The notes beneath the pieces were generated by a model that saw only the letters and a list, made by a program, of their open reading frames with translations, was not told the origin of the DNA and searched no databases. Source: CAYMST01 sp964393115 (GTDB lineage Bacteria; Bacteroidota; Bacteroidia; Cytophagales; Cyclobacteriaceae). Taken from it: DNA of 14,727 nt. Where the stretch lies: the NCBI GenBank assembly GCA_964393115.1, contig CAYMST010000109.1:1-14727 (forward strand), read 5' to 3'. The position numbers were made by a program, and so were the translations under genes. Positions 13,821-14,727 of this stretch are shown here, piece after piece. The first letter of the stretch is position 1, and every line of letters starts with the position of its first letter.

Positions 13821-14272
13821 TATTTCTTATCTTTTGAATCAATAATTATCGTCACCGGTCCATCATTGGTAAGCGAAACCTGCATATCAGCCCCAAATCT
13901 ACCTGTCTGAATAGACTTTCCGAGTTTTGTTTCCGCTATGGTTATAAATTTCTCATAAAGTGGAATTGCTATCTGCGGCCCCGCCGCCTTCACATATGAC
14001 GGTCGGTTACCCTTTTTAGTACTCGCATGGAGGGTAAACTGACTCACTAACAGTAGGTCACCGTTTGTGTCCAATAGACTTTTATTCATCACTCCATTTT
14101 CGTCATTGAAGATTCTTAAGTTTATGAGTTTATTGGTCAACCAGTCTATGTCTTCGTGCGTGTCTGCTTCTTCAATTCCAATTAACACCATCAACCCCTG
14201 ATCAATCTGACCTATCACTTCCTGCTCTACCTCTACCCGAGCAGAGCTTACTCTCTGAATGACCAATATCAT
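13820..14272 (-). CDS. dtd: D-aminoacyl-tRNA deacylase
   Basis: A 150-residue protein, the standard length for DTD. It hydrolyses D-amino acids, and some glycine, mischarged on tRNA, acting as a homodimer in the cytoplasm. It begins with the family N-terminus MILVIQRVSSARVEV. The active-site SQFTL is at residues 77-81, and NDGPVT lies at 136-141 with the Gly-cisPro pair (G138-P139) that reads out chirality. The start overlaps the upstream gene's stop (ATGA at 14269-14272) and its stop overlaps the mazG start by one base, placing it in the middle of a coupled three-gene unit. No anomalies are seen. Confidence 0.97.
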   Translation of the reverse strand: MILVIQRVSSARVEVEQEVIGQIDQGLMVLIGIEEADTHEDIDWLTNKLINLRIFNDENGVMNKSLLDTNGDLLLVSQFTLHASTKKGNRPSYVKAAGPQIAIPLYEKFITIAETKLGKSIQTGRFGADMQVSLTNDGPVTIIIDSKDKK

Positions 14273-14649
14273 AGCACCTTTTTAAGTGTATCGAAAATAG
14301 CGTTTTCACTAACCATCAAAACCTGCATAGCCTTAGCATATTTTTCCAAAACCTCGTTTTGTGCATATGTGATAATAGTATCTTCACGCTTCTTTGCCCT
14401 GATTCGCTTCGCTACAATTGATTTCATGCGCTTAACGGCTCCCAAGTCTTCCATTATCACCACTAACCTAGGTATGGTAACCACAAATCTTTCTATCCCT
14501 TGCCAATACATAGCATCACTATCGGCATCCACTTCGATGGGAAATACATTTTGTTTTTCACGCTTAACCCAGTCTATCCATTCATTGGTAAATGACTGAC
14601 TCGACGTTTTTGTAACATGAATAAAACAAACATCGAAACTATTGTCCAT
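14269..14649 (-). CDS. Uncharacterised 126-aa protein upstream of dtd
   Basis: A small soluble protein with no signal peptide or membrane segment. It is α/β in appearance: a first strand FDVCFIHV, a long helix through residues 17-35, a strand FVVTIPRLVVIMED near 55-68, then a strongly basic helix VKRMKSIVAKRIRAKKRED (about 72-90). I do not recognise a family; a SpoIIAA-like or other small α/β fold is possible but unsupported. It is preceded by AAAGG at a reasonable distance from the ATG (14647-14649). Its stop overlaps the dtd start by four bases (ATGA), which ties its expression to dtd and mazG. Its promoter would have to lie in the 31-bp gap before the divergent gene or within that gene. 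Confidence 0.75.
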   Translation of the reverse strand: MDNSFDVCFIHVTKTSSQSFTNEWIDWVKREKQNVFPIEVDADSDAMYWQGIERFVVTIPRLVVIMEDLGAVKRMKSIVAKRIRAKKREDTIITYAQNEVLEKYAKAMQVLMVSENAIFDTLKKVL

Positions 14650-14680
14650 TTTTACCTTTCAACTTCTGATTTGATGTTTT

Positions 14681-14727
14681 ATGAGCGCATATATAAAACA
14701 ACTTTACGAGCTATTCCAAAAGTCAAC
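14681..14727 (+). CDS. 5' end of a plus-strand gene, possibly murF
   Basis: An ATG at 14681 opens a frame that runs off the window after 15 codons (MSAYIKQLYELFQKS). The sequence resembles the usual start of MurF (UDP-N-acetylmuramoyl-tripeptide--D-alanyl-D-alanine ligase), where an I-x-x-LY-x-x-F helix precedes the VSTDSR motif, which would lie just outside the window. The evidence is short. Another ATG at 14674 opens a different frame that is also open to the edge, so the start and identity are tentative. It diverges from the 126-aa gene with only 31 bp between the start codons. Confidence 0.45.
   Translation, partial: MSAYIKQLYELFQKS

Noticed and set aside
1..14727. tRNA, rRNA, CRISPR array, insertion sequence or prophage
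   Set aside because: No cloverleaf, regularly spaced repeats, transposase or phage-type proteins were seen by eye on either strand.

Overview
The window looks like chromosomal DNA of a marine or aquatic Bacteroidota, most likely of the Cytophagales type. The AT content is moderate, starts are preceded by A-rich stretches rather than strong Shine-Dalgarno sites, and one promoter matches the Bacteroidota consensus TTTG-N19-TANNTTTG exactly. Gene families also fit: DUF6597-type AraC regulator, Nudix-related sugar regulator and propeller/Y_Y_Y membrane sensor. I see no rRNA, tRNA, CRISPR array, insertion sequence or phage gene. Species cannot be named from this sequence.

Layout. Positions 2-591 (+): the 3' end of an uncharacterised protein gene overlapping a small DUF3820 gene. 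It converges, with no intervening base, on a minus-strand pair (592-2193) of a site-2-type M50 membrane metalloprotease and a multi-pass membrane protein. Positions 2367-6310 (all -) form a run of small-molecule or stress-type genes: a signal-peptide-bearing VOC protein with an AraC regulator, an SRPBCC protein, a YCII-domain protein, and a Crp/Fnr-type regulator coupled (TGATG overlap) to a multi-TM protein. Positions 6311-6644 hold no convincing gene, only inverted repeats and a possible 22-codon ORF.

Positions 6645-8952 (-) are galK then galT, two enzymes of the Leloir galactose pathway. Divergent from galK is a Nudix-related regulator (9333-10019, +) whose Nudix box has lost its catalytic glutamates. 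The 380-bp divergent region carries a textbook galK promoter. A TAAGTGT-N7-ACACTTA palindrome lies just downstream of its -7 element, and a second related palindrome lies on the regulator's side. This is a coherent candidate for a local, effector-responsive galactose switch.

Positions 10047-14649 (all -) are a close-packed run: unknown 126-aa protein, D-aminoacyl-tRNA deacylase (dtd), MazG-like pyrophosphohydrolase, His-rich lipoprotein, and a 946-aa propeller/Y_Y_Y membrane protein. The last has no kinase domain and carries a roughly 110-residue lysine-rich insert. At the right edge a plus-strand gene begins (14681) whose first residues resemble MurF.

No wholly new defence or mobile system is evident. 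The most distinctive items are the gal switch and the lipoprotein/propeller pair.
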